Notes: generated from the letters alone by a model not told the origin. DNA of 64,000 nt from Mesorhizobium norvegicum (GCF_004919685.1 NZ_SMYZ01000066.1:1-64000); one strand, 5' to 3'; counted from the first letter of the stretch, positions 17,384 through 27,264 are shown. Translations and numbers: made by a program.

Positions 17384-18043
17384 TCAGTGATGTTCTGGAA
17401 GCGAGCGAATTTCATATCCCCTGGCATCTAATGCAGGAATCAGATTGGACAGCGCCATAACGGTCTGGTTGCGCAGACTGGCTTGAGTGCTCCGTGTCGA
17501 CTCGTCGGGAGGGCATCCGTCGTGCAAGAGCACGATTGCGCCGGGGCGTACCGAGGCGAGCACTGCATCGACGATCGCGTCGGTGCCGGGGCGCGACCAG
17601 TCTCTTGGGTCGATCGACCAATGAAGGGCCGCCAGCCCCGCGATCTCTGAGGCAGTGAACACTTCTTCGCTCCAGGCGCCGTATGGCGCGCGAATGTAGC
17701 GGATCGAGGCCTGCGGGCATGCCAGCATGATGGCCTGGTTCGCCTCAGATACCTCACGTTGCACTTCGCCCAAGCCGCATTTGGACAGGTCCGGATGAGA
17801 CATCGTGTGGTTGCCTACCTCATGCCCTTCTGCGATCATTCGCTGGATGAGATCCGGATGCTCTGCAGCGTAAGCACCAATGACGAAGAATGTCGCTGGC
17901 ACCCGATTTTGCGCCAGCACATCGAGTATCTGTGGTGTGAAACATGGATTGGGACCGTCGTCAAACGTCAGATAAACGCTTCGACGCCCGGTGCCGTCAG
18001 CGCATTCACTCTGCACCTCCCATCTGTCATCGAGACGCCTCAT
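17384..18043 (-). CDS. nodB: NodB, chitooligosaccharide deacetylase
   Basis: 219 residues. The NodB homology domain has VYLTFDDGPNP (catalytic Asp and metal Asp), HEVGNHTMSHPDL (metal His pair), IRYIRAPYGAW and the late IVLLHDG. NodB removes the acetyl group from the non-reducing end of the chitin oligomer made by NodC so that NodA can acylate it. The start codon overlaps the stop of a nodA remnant (ATGA), the normal nodA-nodB junction. It is separate from nodACIJ, as in M. loti, and has its own nod box at 18336. Confidence 0.95.
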   Translation of the reverse strand: MRRLDDRWEVQSECADGTGRRSVYLTFDDGPNPCFTPQILDVLAQNRVPATFFVIGAYAAEHPDLIQRMIAEGHEVGNHTMSHPDLSKCGLGEVQREVSEANQAIMLACPQASIRYIRAPYGAWSEEVFTASEIAGLAALHWSIDPRDWSRPGTDAIVDAVLASVRPGAIVLLHDGCPPDESTRSTQASLRNQTVMALSNLIPALDARGYEIRSLPEHH

Positions 18044-18102
18044 AGCTGCGAACCCTTGCGGTCAATTGTTGTACCGGTCGGCCATTCGCAATCGGCATAA
18101 CC
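18040..18102 (-). pseudogene. nodA: nodA 3' relic joined to nodB
   Basis: The last ~20 codons of NodA (CEWPTGTTIDRKGSQL) remain and their stop overlaps the nodB start. The rest of nodA is lost: the ~230 bp between here and the nod box has no nodA similarity that I can see. Confidence 0.85.
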
Positions 18103-18335
18103 CCGATCCTTGAGGTAGGGGCCTACGCTATCGGGGGGAGCTTGTCGCGAAGAGCCGACGCGATGCAGCTTGCGCCGATCACCGATGTACCTGGTCGAAA
18201 AGGGGATCGGCTCGCTTGATGTTCGGCGCAGACCAGGAGGGACACACCAGAAAATGCTCCTCGGAGCCAACGCATGCATCGACTATCTCCTTAGGGCTGC
18301 ATCCTTGAATTCTTCCTATGGGACGTTCTGTACAA

Positions 18336-18380
18336 TCGGCAAAATCGATTGTTTCGATGACAAGCATCCACGTTGCGGAT
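18336..18380 (-). promoter_or_regulatory. nod box (nodB)
   Basis: The minus strand reads ATCCGCAACGTGGATGC, a spacer, then GAAACAATCGATTTTGCCGA. All conserved blocks are present. It drives nodB, about 290 bp downstream. Confidence 0.95.
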
Positions 18381-18401
18381 AGATGAGACAAAGGCTTGGA
18401 T

Positions 18402-18546
18402 CGCGCAACCTCACGGCGGCGGCAGCAGCATCAACCTTAGTCAGCCGGCCATGAGCGCGGCCGTCGCCCGGCCGCGCGACTATTTCAACGATGAACTGTT
18501 TACGATGAGCGGCCGCGAATGCGTTCTAACCCGCGTGCGGAACCGT
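18402..18546 (+). pseudogene. nodD: nodD 5' relic
   Basis: The plus strand keeps the helix-turn-helix region of NodD, with SINLSQPAMSAAVARPRDYF and NDELFTMSGRECVLT, then ends abruptly at the 3' end of the MocR-like gene. The first ~20 codons are missing. It is divergent from the nodB nod box, so this was once a complete nodD-nod box-nodA unit. Confidence 0.85.
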
Positions 18547-18553
18547 CAGCGTC

Positions 18554-20023
18554 TCAGAGTCGAGCGACGACGTCGCGCAGCATCTCGACGCCTTTTTCGA
18601 TCTGCCGGATGCTCAGGGCGGAATAGCCCATGACAAGCCCGACGCGGTCGGCTTCGCCTGCTCCCGACTGCCGATGATAAAGCGGCGAAATCGGGTGCAG
18701 ACCCAGACCCGCGTATTGGGCAGCTTCGACCAACGCCGTTTCACGCGATCGCGGCAGGTCGTTGAACCATATGACGACGTGCAGTCCAGCCTCTGCCCCC
18801 TGGACGGCGATCCGACCTTGAAAACTCCGCTTCAGGGCGGTCAGCAATGCCTCCCGGCGCTCGCCGTTGATGCGGCGCACGCGGCGCACATGGCTTTCAT
18901 AGCCACCGCTCTCGATCAGAGAGGCCAATGACTCCTGCCCCGCCATCGGAGAATGCCGGTCGGCAAGCTGCTTGGCGGTTTCGAAAACCTGCAGGAATTC
19001 CGCCGGGACGACGAGATAACCGATCCGCAGCATCGGCGAGAGCGTCTTGGAGATGGTGCCGAGGTAGATGACGGCCCCATGATCCTCGAGGCTATGCAGC
19101 GGGGGAACGGGGCTGATATCGTAGCGATATTCGCTGTCGTAGTCGTCCTCGATGACATAGGCGCCCTGCTCCCGCGCCCATTCCAGAAGCTGATGCCGCC
19201 GCGGGATCGGCATGACGCCGCCGAGCGGAAACTGATGCGAGGGCGTCACATAGGCCAGCCGGGCCGCGACCCCCGCCAGTTGCTCCGTTTGCATGCCGTG
19301 ATCGTCAACCTCGACGGGAACGGGCGTGGCACCTGTACTGGCAAAGACCTGGCGCGCCATCCTGTAGCAGGGGTCCTCGATGACGAAGCTGTCCCCGGGG
19401 TCGAGCAGCAGGCGCGCGCAGAGATCGAGGCCCTGCTGCGAACCATTGACGATGACGATCTGCTCGGGGTCGCAGCGCACAGTACGGGCGCGCCAGAGAT
19501 AGCCCTGAAGCGCTTGGCGGAGCCGGCTCGAACCGCACGGATCGTCATAGGCGAGCCGTGCCGGCCGCTGCGCCATCGCCGCGTTCATCGCGCGCTTCCA
19601 AACCGATGCGGGGAAATCTGAGGGCGCCAGGACGCCATAGCGGAAATCAACCTTCAGCGTGTTCGGCAGGTAATCCGGCCAGCGCGGAGTACCACGCAGC
19701 CGTTCGCCATAGCTTGACAAGTGAACCGGGCCGAACCGTTTTGGGGGATTGGCGGTCAGCTCATGTCCCAGCACTGAGGATGCGACACGAGGGCGCGCGC
19801 CTTGACGGATGTCGATGAAACCTTCCGCGGCCAGCTGCTCGTAGGCGACGGTGACGGTCGTTCGCGAGACTCCAAGTTCCTCGGCGAGACCACGGGAGGA
19901 CGGCAGCTGGCTGCCGGTGCCGTAAACGCCTCTGAGGATCTGCTCGCGAAGCGCTTCGTAGATCTGGCGCGCGCCCATGCCATGCGAGCGGGTTGAAGCA
20001 CCGGGACCTGGAGACTGGACCAT
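18554..20023 (-). CDS. MocR/PdxR-type GntR-aminotransferase fusion regulator
   Basis: 489 residues from the ATG at 20023, which has AGGAAAAGAA upstream; the frame is open 40 codons further. The N-terminal GntR winged helix (QLPSSRGLAEELGVSRTTVT) precedes a class-I aminotransferase-like domain with IVNGSQQGLDLCARLL, YVIEDDYDSEYRYD and the PLP-lysine block YLGTISKTLSPMLRIGY. Such regulators sense PLP or an amino-acid adduct. A decayed PLP trans-sulfuration enzyme lies divergently at 20282 and may have been its target. Confidence 0.9.
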   Translation of the reverse strand: MVQSPGPGASTRSHGMGARQIYEALREQILRGVYGTGSQLPSSRGLAEELGVSRTTVTVAYEQLAAEGFIDIRQGARPRVASSVLGHELTANPPKRFGPVHLSSYGERLRGTPRWPDYLPNTLKVDFRYGVLAPSDFPASVWKRAMNAAMAQRPARLAYDDPCGSSRLRQALQGYLWRARTVRCDPEQIVIVNGSQQGLDLCARLLLDPGDSFVIEDPCYRMARQVFASTGATPVPVEVDDHGMQTEQLAGVAARLAYVTPSHQFPLGGVMPIPRRHQLLEWAREQGAYVIEDDYDSEYRYDISPVPPLHSLEDHGAVIYLGTISKTLSPMLRIGYLVVPAEFLQVFETAKQLADRHSPMAGQESLASLIESGGYESHVRRVRRINGERREALLTALKRSFQGRIAVQGAEAGLHVVIWFNDLPRSRETALVEAAQYAGLGLHPISPLYHRQSGAGEADRVGLVMGYSALSIRQIEKGVEMLRDVVARL

Positions 20024-20281
20024 TTCTTTTCCTGCCAACTGGACATTCCATATCAACCAGTTTGCAGCCACTCCTTCCGAAAGCCAAGAGCACGTCTGAA
20101 GCCGATGCCCGAGACCGCAATCCAAGACCGGAAAGTGGCACATCTGCGAACGATGCCAAATTCGGCTTCGCTACCCGCGCGATCCATCACCGGCTACGAT
20201 CCGGCTGGTTTTCCCAATGCCGTTCAACCACGCGCCTTCCTGAACTCGACCGACGATTGAAAGTGTCGCGGCGAATGAGGC

Positions 20282-20645
20282 CGCAGCCTTGGCGGCGCAA
20301 TCCTCGGCGACGCGGAACCCCTCCACACGCTGTACGAAACGGCCTTGCGCTACATCACCGGCGCGGCGCTCCCGACCATGTCGGCCTTCCTGGTTCTGCG
20401 CGGGCTGAAAAGGACTCTCACGCTTCGCCTGGAATGGCACAGCACCACGGCGCTTGCGATCGCGCAGGTGCGCGACGGGCATTCGGCCGTGGGCTGGGTG
20501 AGCTCCCCTTCCTCGACTCGCATCCCGATCAGGCGATGCCCGAAAGCAGATGTCGGGCATCGCCAACGCTAACCGCGCGGGTGGCCTTGACCAACAGATC
20601 TCGAGTCCTAAAGAAAGCGCCGGCGAAATCCGCAATGGCGTCATA
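20282..20645 (+). pseudogene. Cys/Met-metabolism PLP enzyme (methionine gamma-lyase-like) relic
   Basis: The frame around 20285-20470 reads GAILGDAEPLHTLYETALRY and ITGAALPTMSAFLVLRGLK, then LRLEWHSTTALAIAQ. This matches the C-terminal domain of the cystathionine gamma-synthase/methionine gamma-lyase family. The later HPDQAMPES segment is in another frame, and the N-terminal PLP-lysine half is missing. It is a 5'-truncated, frameshifted relic. Confidence 0.6.
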
Positions 20646-21078
20646 ATTGGAGGGCGAAGGGTCAAGCCGCGCTAAAACATGATCGTCGCCCCACCAACGC
20701 ATTTGGCCAAAAAGCATCTCAACGACGAATATGCCGGCTTGGCGCGCCGTAAGGCGGCCGCCTTATCCCGCGAGCGGCGCAGCCCGCTCGCACGTCCCGT
20801 CCGCTATGCGGAGCACCAGGCTGATGCCGGAGACCATAGGCAGTCACCGAACCGGCTCCGCCGTCGAGAAACGACAAATTGGTGCTGTTTTGGGCCACCG
20901 GCAAGCAAATCCATTACTGATCCTCGACTGCCGGTTAGATGGGTTGAACATGACATGCTCGCGAGCAGATGCAATCGTCAGGATCCTTGCCTCAGCCGAT
21001 GGATTGGGCACAGTCATATGAAGATGCTTGGACAGACCGGTGTTTCGGCAACTGCTATCTGTCGTCCAGCGATTGGCA
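20646..21078. other. Unrecognised stretch before nolO
   Basis: About 430 bp with open frames on both strands, none of which I recognise. No nod box or obvious promoter. Confidence 0.35.
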
Positions 21079-23100
21079 TCAGTTTTGATGGACGCGAGCA
21101 GCTTGCGAGGGACGCATGCGAACGCGGCGCTGCTCCCACAACCGTCGCAGTTCTCCTGTGAGAGCCTCGCGCTGGGCCTGATCAAGCGTAATTGTATCGA
21201 GGAGATCCGCGAGCACGGCTTCGCCTTCGATCCGCGTCAGCAGATCGAACAAGTCATGTGAAATACGCACACCGTCACGGCTGGAGTGATCCGTTCGGAT
21301 TTCGCAGATGGTCTCCTGGCGATCCAGCGCCGTGTGAGCGCGGACCTTGTACAGGGATACATAAGGCGGCAATGAAACCGCTAGCGCAGTCCAATCCTCC
21401 AGCGTTGCGGCCCGTTTTTTGACAAGGAACGGCCCGACCACAAGTCCATCCAACTCTGTCGTCAGGAACGTGGCAATCGAGTCTGCAACTGAATCCACGA
21501 TCGGCTCGGCATTGTTGTTAAAGGACGTATTGAGCAGAATTGGGATGCCAGTGCGCTGCTTGAAGGCATTGATGACGTCCCAGTAGGCCGGACTGGCCTT
21601 GCGCGATACTGTTTGCAGCCGAGCCGTACCGTCGACGTGGGTAATGGCGCCGAGCAAACCACGCTTGGAGTCGCGCACACGGACCACGAAATTCATGAAG
21701 GGAAATTCGCACGCACTGCCTGGGAGGTCGAAAAATTCGCGCGCATCCTCCTCCAGCACTGATGGGGCGAACGGGCGATAGCCTTCCCGCTTCTTGACCA
21801 TGGCGTTGATCCGGTCCTTGTTTGTGGCGGGCCTGGGGTCGGCAAGAATGCTGCGATTTCCGAGCGCGCGCGGCCCGAACTCCGAACGACCTTGCACCCA
21901 GCCGATCACGGCGCCACCGGCCATCCACTCGGCTGCCCTATCCGCCACCTCCTCAGTGCGTTCAAACTCCAGGTGCCCCGCCCATGCCTTTAGTTCCTCT
22001 TCCACAGCATGATCGCTCGCGAGATCCGGCCCCCAATAAACCTCCTGCAATCGCGCACGCGGCGCGGGGCGGCCCAGCTCACCAGACACGATTAGTGCAG
22101 CGCCTAATGCGCAGCCAGCGTCGTGCGATGCGGGCTGCACGAAGATGTCTTCGAAAAGGCCTGAATAGAGCAGCTTGCCGTTCATGGAGCAGTTGTGCGC
22201 AACGCCGCCGGCCAGGCACAACCGAGTCATCCCTGTGGCCTCACGATGATGCCGAAGAATGTGAAACACGATGCGTTCGAGCGCTTCCTGTAACGACGCA
22301 CTCACATCTTTATGCTGCTGGGTGAATGGCATTCCCTTTTGCCGGACCTGAATGGTGCGAAGCAAAGTCGGACCGATGCGGTCCAGGTGGACGCGATACT
22401 CGCCGTTTGCAGACAGTTCATAGAACTGCTCGAAAAGCTCGCGATAGGGAACGGGATCGCCGTAGGGGGCAAGCCCCATTACCTTATATTCATCGAACAA
22501 GCCGTAGCCGAGATACCGGATCACCTCGAGATAAAATAGCCCAAGGGAATTGTTCTCTGGGAAAGTCGCGAGTTGCGAAATTTCAGCACCAGATCCTACC
22601 GCCACAAGACCCGACTGGAAATCACCAGAGCCATCAATCGCGAAAATCAGACTTTGCTCGAAGCCCGACATTGCAAAAGCACTCACGGCGTGCGCCTGAT
22701 GATGACTTACGAATGAGATACGCGAAGGGTCGAGCTCGCTACCGAACTCCTGCGCCAACAGCTGCTGCACCAAAAATTTGGCATCCAACGGAATGGAGGC
22801 GTCCGGCTCGGAAGCAAGCATGTTTTCGAGCATGGCGTTGCAATAGGCTTCGGTAGCGTAGTACGCCACATGATCGATTTCGCTGAGCTGAACCCCAGCG
22901 GCTGAAAGACAGTATTGAACCGAACTGATTGGGAGCTTGTTGGAGTGCTTGATCCGATTGAGGCGCTCCTCTTCTACGGCCGCGATGACCTGTCCGTCTC
23001 GGACGAGCACCGCAGCGCCATCGTGCATGAATGTATTCGCAATCTGGAATCGGTTTTCATAGACTTTGTCTAATCCGCCGCTCAATCCTAGACACAGCAT
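21079..23100 (-). CDS. nolO: NolO/NodU-family carbamoyltransferase
   Basis: 673 residues. The N-terminal half has the ASKHA-like fold: FMHDGAAVLVRDGQVIAAVEEERLNR and SFVSHHQAHAVSAF, with metal and substrate His, and IFAIDGSGDFQSG. The C-terminal YrdC-like half has WVQGRSEFGPRALGNRSILA and FNNNAEPIVDS. The family transfers carbamoyl from carbamoyl phosphate to the non-reducing sugar of Nod factors. The length favours NolO (about 680 residues, 3-O) over NodU (about 560, 6-O), and M. loti has nolO after nodJ. It starts 303 bp after nodJ, on the same strand. Confidence 0.85.
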   Translation of the reverse strand: MLCLGLSGGLDKVYENRFQIANTFMHDGAAVLVRDGQVIAAVEEERLNRIKHSNKLPISSVQYCLSAAGVQLSEIDHVAYYATEAYCNAMLENMLASEPDASIPLDAKFLVQQLLAQEFGSELDPSRISFVSHHQAHAVSAFAMSGFEQSLIFAIDGSGDFQSGLVAVGSGAEISQLATFPENNSLGLFYLEVIRYLGYGLFDEYKVMGLAPYGDPVPYRELFEQFYELSANGEYRVHLDRIGPTLLRTIQVRQKGMPFTQQHKDVSASLQEALERIVFHILRHHREATGMTRLCLAGGVAHNCSMNGKLLYSGLFEDIFVQPASHDAGCALGAALIVSGELGRPAPRARLQEVYWGPDLASDHAVEEELKAWAGHLEFERTEEVADRAAEWMAGGAVIGWVQGRSEFGPRALGNRSILADPRPATNKDRINAMVKKREGYRPFAPSVLEEDAREFFDLPGSACEFPFMNFVVRVRDSKRGLLGAITHVDGTARLQTVSRKASPAYWDVINAFKQRTGIPILLNTSFNNNAEPIVDSVADSIATFLTTELDGLVVGPFLVKKRAATLEDWTALAVSLPPYVSLYKVRAHTALDRQETICEIRTDHSSRDGVRISHDLFDLLTRIEGEAVLADLLDTITLDQAQREALTGELRRLWEQRRVRMRPSQAARVHQN

Positions 23101-23403
23101 CTCGCTCTCCGTTTATCGTACAGGAAGACTGAATTGGCCTGTCTCAAGGCCGTTTGATCAAAAACACAGGCTGCGTTGTCGTTCGCCGCCGCGAACGCCA
23201 GTCAGACATCACCAACCTCAAAGAAATTCTCTTACGCCTGGATCAACATGAGATTCTGTGATCGAGGTCCCGGGCGTTCCATAACGTTGAGAGATTGAGT
23301 GGATGCCACGAAGACCCTGGGTTGGATGCCGATTTGCGTTGGCGATGTCGTTTTTATTTGCAGCACGAAGTCCGTAGCGCATTGTTTATCTCGCTCTCTT
23401 TCG
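23101..23403. other. nodJ-nolO intergenic region
   Basis: 303 bp with no recognisable nod box, gene or terminator. nolO is probably read through from nodACIJ. Confidence 0.45.
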
Positions 23404-24192
23404 TCAGCGCATTAGTCGGCGGCGCAACAGCGCCATCGAGAGGAAGAATGGCAACAGCGCGTACAGGCCGAGCACACCGACGTGCAGGGCGATGCCGCTG
23501 ATCGGGCGATCAAGCATAACCGGACGAATGAGGTCGATCGCATGTGACAGCGGCATGCATCGCGCTATCTGCTGAAAGGCGCCAGGCAGCTGGTTCAATG
23601 GGAAAACGGCGCCCGACAGGAACAGCATAGGTGTGAGGACAAGCGTCTGGTAAAACACGAAGTAATCGTAGCTGGGCGAAAGTGCGGTGACGATCATCGC
23701 GAGGCTCGCAAATACGCACCCTGTCAGAGCAATGATTGGCAGCGCATAGAGTACGGACGGCCAGGCGGCATAGCCCAAGGTTGCGGTGACGATGGTAATA
23801 GCCGTACCGGCCATGAAGGCCTTGGTGGCTGCCCACGCCAGTTCACCCAGAACGATGTCGCCGAGGGTAACGTGCGTATACAGCATGGCTTCCCATGTGC
23901 GTTGAGAATGCATGCGAGCGAAAGCCGCGTACAATGTTTCCAGGGTAGATGCGGTCATCGCACTTACCGCGACCATGCCGGCCGCCAAAAAGGCGATATA
24001 CGACGCACCGTCGACGCGGCCGACCATTATGCCGAGGCCGGTGCCTAGGCCGAAAAGGTAGATCATAGGATCGGCAAGGTTACCGAGAAGCGACACGAGT
24101 GCGACTTTCTTCCATGCCAGATAGTTGCGTCGCCATACCGCAACCCAGTTCCACGCATTGGCCGGCAGCGCCGCCGCAAAACCTTCAATCAT
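23404..24192 (-). CDS. nodJ: NodJ, ABC-2 permease for Nod factor export
   Basis: 262 residues with six hydrophobic segments, including SLLGNLADPMIYLFGLGTGL and the late LVLTPMLFLSGAVFPLNQLP typical of ABC-2 permeases. With NodI it exports lipochitooligosaccharides across the inner membrane. It follows nodI by three bases. Confidence 0.95.
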   Translation of the reverse strand: MIEGFAAALPANAWNWVAVWRRNYLAWKKVALVSLLGNLADPMIYLFGLGTGLGIMVGRVDGASYIAFLAAGMVAVSAMTASTLETLYAAFARMHSQRTWEAMLYTHVTLGDIVLGELAWAATKAFMAGTAITIVTATLGYAAWPSVLYALPIIALTGCVFASLAMIVTALSPSYDYFVFYQTLVLTPMLFLSGAVFPLNQLPGAFQQIARCMPLSHAIDLIRPVMLDRPISGIALHVGVLGLYALLPFFLSMALLRRRLMR

Positions 24193-24195
24193 CGT

Positions 24196-25263
24196 TCACT
24201 CCTCCATCTCGCGCCCGGTCAGCCGCAAGAAAACATCCTCGAGATTGGCTGGACGCAGAAGAAGACGCAGACCTGCTCGCCCCTGCAGTTGCGTGCGCAC
24301 CTGGTCAGGGTCTGGCGCATAGCAATAAAGGGTTTCGCCGCTGACCTCGATGCGCTGGGAATGTGGCTTGACCAGCGAAAGCAACTCGTGCGGATCGCCG
24401 CCATAAATCTCCATGACCTGGCATCCGATATGCTCGTCGATCAGCGCCTGCGGGCCGCCTTCGGCGATGTTGCGGCCCTTTTCGAGCACGCACAGCCGAT
24501 CGCATAATCGCTCAGCCTCTTCCATGAAATGCGTCGTTAGGATAATCGTCTTGCCGCGTGCCAACAGGGCGCGCAGCCGCTCCCAGATCAGGTGGCGCGC
24601 GTGCGGATCGAGGCCGGTGGTCGGCTCGTCCATCACAATGAGCTGGGGGTCGTTGATCAACGCCCGCGCCATTGTCAGGCATCGCTTCATGCCGCCGGAC
24701 AGTTCCGAGACGCGCGCATCCGCCTTGCGCTCGAGGCGAGCGAACTCGAGAAGCGACGGGATGACCGCTTCGCTCTGACGTGTGCTCATGCCGAAGTAGC
24801 GTCCGAACACCAGCAGGTTCTCGCGTACGGTGAATTCCTGGTCAAGATTGTCGAATTGCGGGACCACGCCAATGCCCCTGCGTGCCAGCCGAGCGCGCGC
24901 CGGCACCGGGACGCCGAGCACCGTGATCGTGCCCGCGTCAGGGCATGTCATGCCGAGGAGCATACGCGCAATCGTGCTTTTGCCCGCCCCGTTTGGTCCG
25001 AGGAGGCCGAAACACTCTCCCGACGCAACGGAGAACGACAGTTCGTCGACAACGATCTTGTTCCCATACGACTTGGTTACGCCGGCAAAATCGACTGCCA
25101 CGGTCGACAGAGAGTCAGGCACGGAGCTTTTCGCGCTTGTTTGCCCGTGAGACTCCCGTTCGATCGCAGGAGTCTCGAATCGCCGCAAATCCTCTGGGCC
25201 CAACTTACGCTTCAACACTTGATGTTTCTGGTCCTGGCTCAAAACTCTTCCACCTGAGATCAC
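24196..25263 (-). CDS. nodI: NodI, ATP-binding subunit of the Nod factor exporter
   Basis: ABC ATPase with Walker A GLLGPNGAGKSTIARML, signature VSELSGGMKRCLT, Walker B LIVMDEPTTGLD and switch His in ILTTHFMEEAE. It partners NodJ. The frame is open back to 25341 inside nodC; the GTG at 25263, just after the nodC stop, is one possible start, but neither it nor the next candidates have a clear ribosome site, so the N terminus is uncertain (about 355 residues with this start, longer than the usual ~310-340). Confidence 0.93.
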   Translation of the reverse strand: MISGGRVLSQDQKHQVLKRKLGPEDLRRFETPAIERESHGQTSAKSSVPDSLSTVAVDFAGVTKSYGNKIVVDELSFSVASGECFGLLGPNGAGKSTIARMLLGMTCPDAGTITVLGVPVPARARLARRGIGVVPQFDNLDQEFTVRENLLVFGRYFGMSTRQSEAVIPSLLEFARLERKADARVSELSGGMKRCLTMARALINDPQLIVMDEPTTGLDPHARHLIWERLRALLARGKTIILTTHFMEEAERLCDRLCVLEKGRNIAEGGPQALIDEHIGCQVMEIYGGDPHELLSLVKPHSQRIEVSGETLYCYAPDPDQVRTQLQGRAGLRLLLRPANLEDVFLRLTGREMEE

Positions 25264-25267
25264 GTGA

Positions 25268-26539
25268 CTATTGCTGTTCGCAAGGTGCGTCAGATCCCAC
25301 CAAGTTTGGCTTTGGAAGGGCGCCGCCGGTGTCTTGCACATTGGCCGCAGAGCTTCGCGACAACCAATCGCTGTTGCTCAATGTACACAGCGCGTATGCT
25401 TTCAAAGGGAGCAAGAGAAAGATGTTGATGAGTGTGTGGAGCGAGAACCCGAGAAATCGAAGTTGGCGCGCACGAAACGCTGCAACGCTGCAACGAACTA
25501 TAGTCATGGCTGCAATCATCAGGCATGCCGTCCAAGGCACAGTACCTGTCGTTACGAATTGCGCGAGCCCCGCCAGAATCGACAAAGATAGCAATAATGG
25601 GCCAATATTCTGGCCAATCACGTCCAATGTGAGATAAATATTAAGGCCGCGCAGCAGTTGGAACGCCAGCAACGTGTCACGGAAAGTGCTCCGGGCCCAG
25701 CGAAGCTGTTGGCGCAGATAGGGACCCATGCTGTTGGGAACGACTGTTGCCGCGACGGCCTCCGGGACATACTCTGTTCGAAAGCCTGCTTTCAGCATCA
25801 GGATCGTAAGGTGGCGGTCCTCGCCGAAGTCGCTCGGCTTCCCTCGAAAGCGCTGCGTCTCGTACTGATCCAGCAGCGAAACAAGCGCGGATCGCCGGTA
25901 CATGGCACACGGACCGCAGCAACACATGACGGCACCGAACCGAGCCTGCGCTGCCCGCTCTTCGTTGCAGGCGAGCCAGTATTCCATGTCGATCAACCGA
26001 GTCAGCCAAGTTTCACTGCGATTGCTAGCCGCCAACTGGCCCATGGCGGCGCCGACCGCTTGATCTTGCATCTTTAGCGCAAGCCTGGTGATGACGTCCG
26101 GGGCGAGTATCGTGTCCGAATCTACATTCAGCACCAAATCTCCGCACGAGCGGCGAATGGCGGCAATCTGCGCCTTGCGCTTTCCGACATTCTTTGGGAG
26201 CGCAATGAAGTTGAACCTCGGGTCGCCCGCGTATTCCTCGTGTACACCCACGAGGGCATCGCGGTTTGCAGAACCGTCATCAACAACATAGACCTGCAGT
26301 TTGCCGGCGTAGTCCTGACTTGCAATGGAAGCCAGGCAGTCCGAGAGGGTGCGAGGCGCCTCGTTGTAGCACGGGATAATGACATCGACGCTCGGCCAAA
26401 GCTCACAGCCGGCCGGTTCGCCCGAGGTTGGCGGTACGTTTGCAGGCAGGGTATAAAAGACCTGCGCGGTTTTGTAGACGGTCGACAGCAGCGCGTAAGA
26501 GCAGACGGCAGCAGTACTGGCTGAGGCAAATAGGTTCAT
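25268..26539 (-). CDS. nodC: NodC, chitin oligosaccharide synthase
   Basis: 423 residues. Family GT2 processive glycosyltransferase with an N-terminal hydrophobic segment, DVIIPCYNEAP, VVDDGSANRD, LNVDSDTILAPD (the metal DxD), GEDRHLTILML and QLRWARST (the QxxRW product-binding motif), then three to four C-terminal helices. It polymerises UDP-GlcNAc into the Nod factor backbone at the inner membrane. It lies 128 bp after nodA; nodB, which separates them in most rhizobia, is elsewhere. Confidence 0.96.
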   Translation of the reverse strand: MNLFASASTAAVCSYALLSTVYKTAQVFYTLPANVPPTSGEPAGCELWPSVDVIIPCYNEAPRTLSDCLASIASQDYAGKLQVYVVDDGSANRDALVGVHEEYAGDPRFNFIALPKNVGKRKAQIAAIRRSCGDLVLNVDSDTILAPDVITRLALKMQDQAVGAAMGQLAASNRSETWLTRLIDMEYWLACNEERAAQARFGAVMCCCGPCAMYRRSALVSLLDQYETQRFRGKPSDFGEDRHLTILMLKAGFRTEYVPEAVAATVVPNSMGPYLRQQLRWARSTFRDTLLAFQLLRGLNIYLTLDVIGQNIGPLLLSLSILAGLAQFVTTGTVPWTACLMIAAMTIVRCSVAAFRARQLRFLGFSLHTLINIFLLLPLKAYALCTLSNSDWLSRSSAANVQDTGGALPKPNLVGSDAPCEQQ

Positions 26540-26667
26540 GAGATGTCAGATTTTTCAGTGAATTTGAGGGAAGCGGGCGGATAGTAAATCCGCGGCCAAT
26601 GCTGGAGTCAGATCGATCAATGCCATGAGGGCCGGATCGGGCTGACTGATATCATTGCGGGTGTCCT

Positions 26668-27264
26668 TCATAGCTCTGGACCGTTCCGATCGATCAAAGT
26701 GCCGGCCGGCCACTCGCTCATTGAGCGTCCAATTGGCAGCACAATGAGGAGCACGTCGTCGTCGACTCGCGTCGTGGAAGGCAGATCGGGGTACACGTCC
26801 GGGAGGGTTGAACGCACGCGAACGCCTGTCAAAATGTTCGCCAAGCCTTTGCGGCGGAACCTCCCAACATGGTTCCGGAGCGCCTGCCGAACCGTGCCGA
26901 AAGCGAATGGAACGCCAAGCTGCTGCAGCACTGGATACATCACGCTAATCGAATGGGCGATTCCCAGCCCCTCAAGATCCGGACGCACGCCGTATAGACC
27001 GAGTTCAGCGACAAGCAGATCAACGTCGCCAACTTTGATGTATCGACGCAGCAGGCCCAAGTGAGCAGCTATCCCGTGCACATCACGGCCGATTACGCGG
27101 AGCTCCGGCCTTGCACCGGCCCAACTTCGACCGCCTGCGAATTGCTTCCCATTAAAGGCTCCGGTCGGCTCATAGGTCTTCCGGAAGAACTCAGAGAGTT
27201 CGAGGTGATCGGGAAGCTGCAACTCATTTTCCCAGCATAACCTCCACTGCACGTCAGGGCGCAT
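26668..27264 (-). CDS. nodA: NodA, N-acyltransferase
   Basis: 198 residues from the ATG at 27264 (the frame continues upstream through the leader). It has QWRLCWENELQLPDHLELSE, SWAGARPELRVIGRDVHG, LGIAHSISVMYPVLQQLGVP and the end SEWPAGTLIDRNGPEL. It is the only complete nodA here. NodA attaches a fatty acid to the free amine of the deacetylated chitin oligomer, and its sequence influences host range. It is first in the nodA-nodC-nodI-nodJ-nolO operon, about 95 bp after the nod box. Confidence 0.96.
   Translation of the reverse strand: MRPDVQWRLCWENELQLPDHLELSEFFRKTYEPTGAFNGKQFAGGRSWAGARPELRVIGRDVHGIAAHLGLLRRYIKVGDVDLLVAELGLYGVRPDLEGLGIAHSISVMYPVLQQLGVPFAFGTVRQALRNHVGRFRRKGLANILTGVRVRSTLPDVYPDLPSTTRVDDDVLLIVLPIGRSMSEWPAGTLIDRNGPEL

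Noticed and set aside
21079..23100. Annotation as nodU
   Set aside because: Length and position after nodJ fit nolO better; NodU is about 110 residues shorter.
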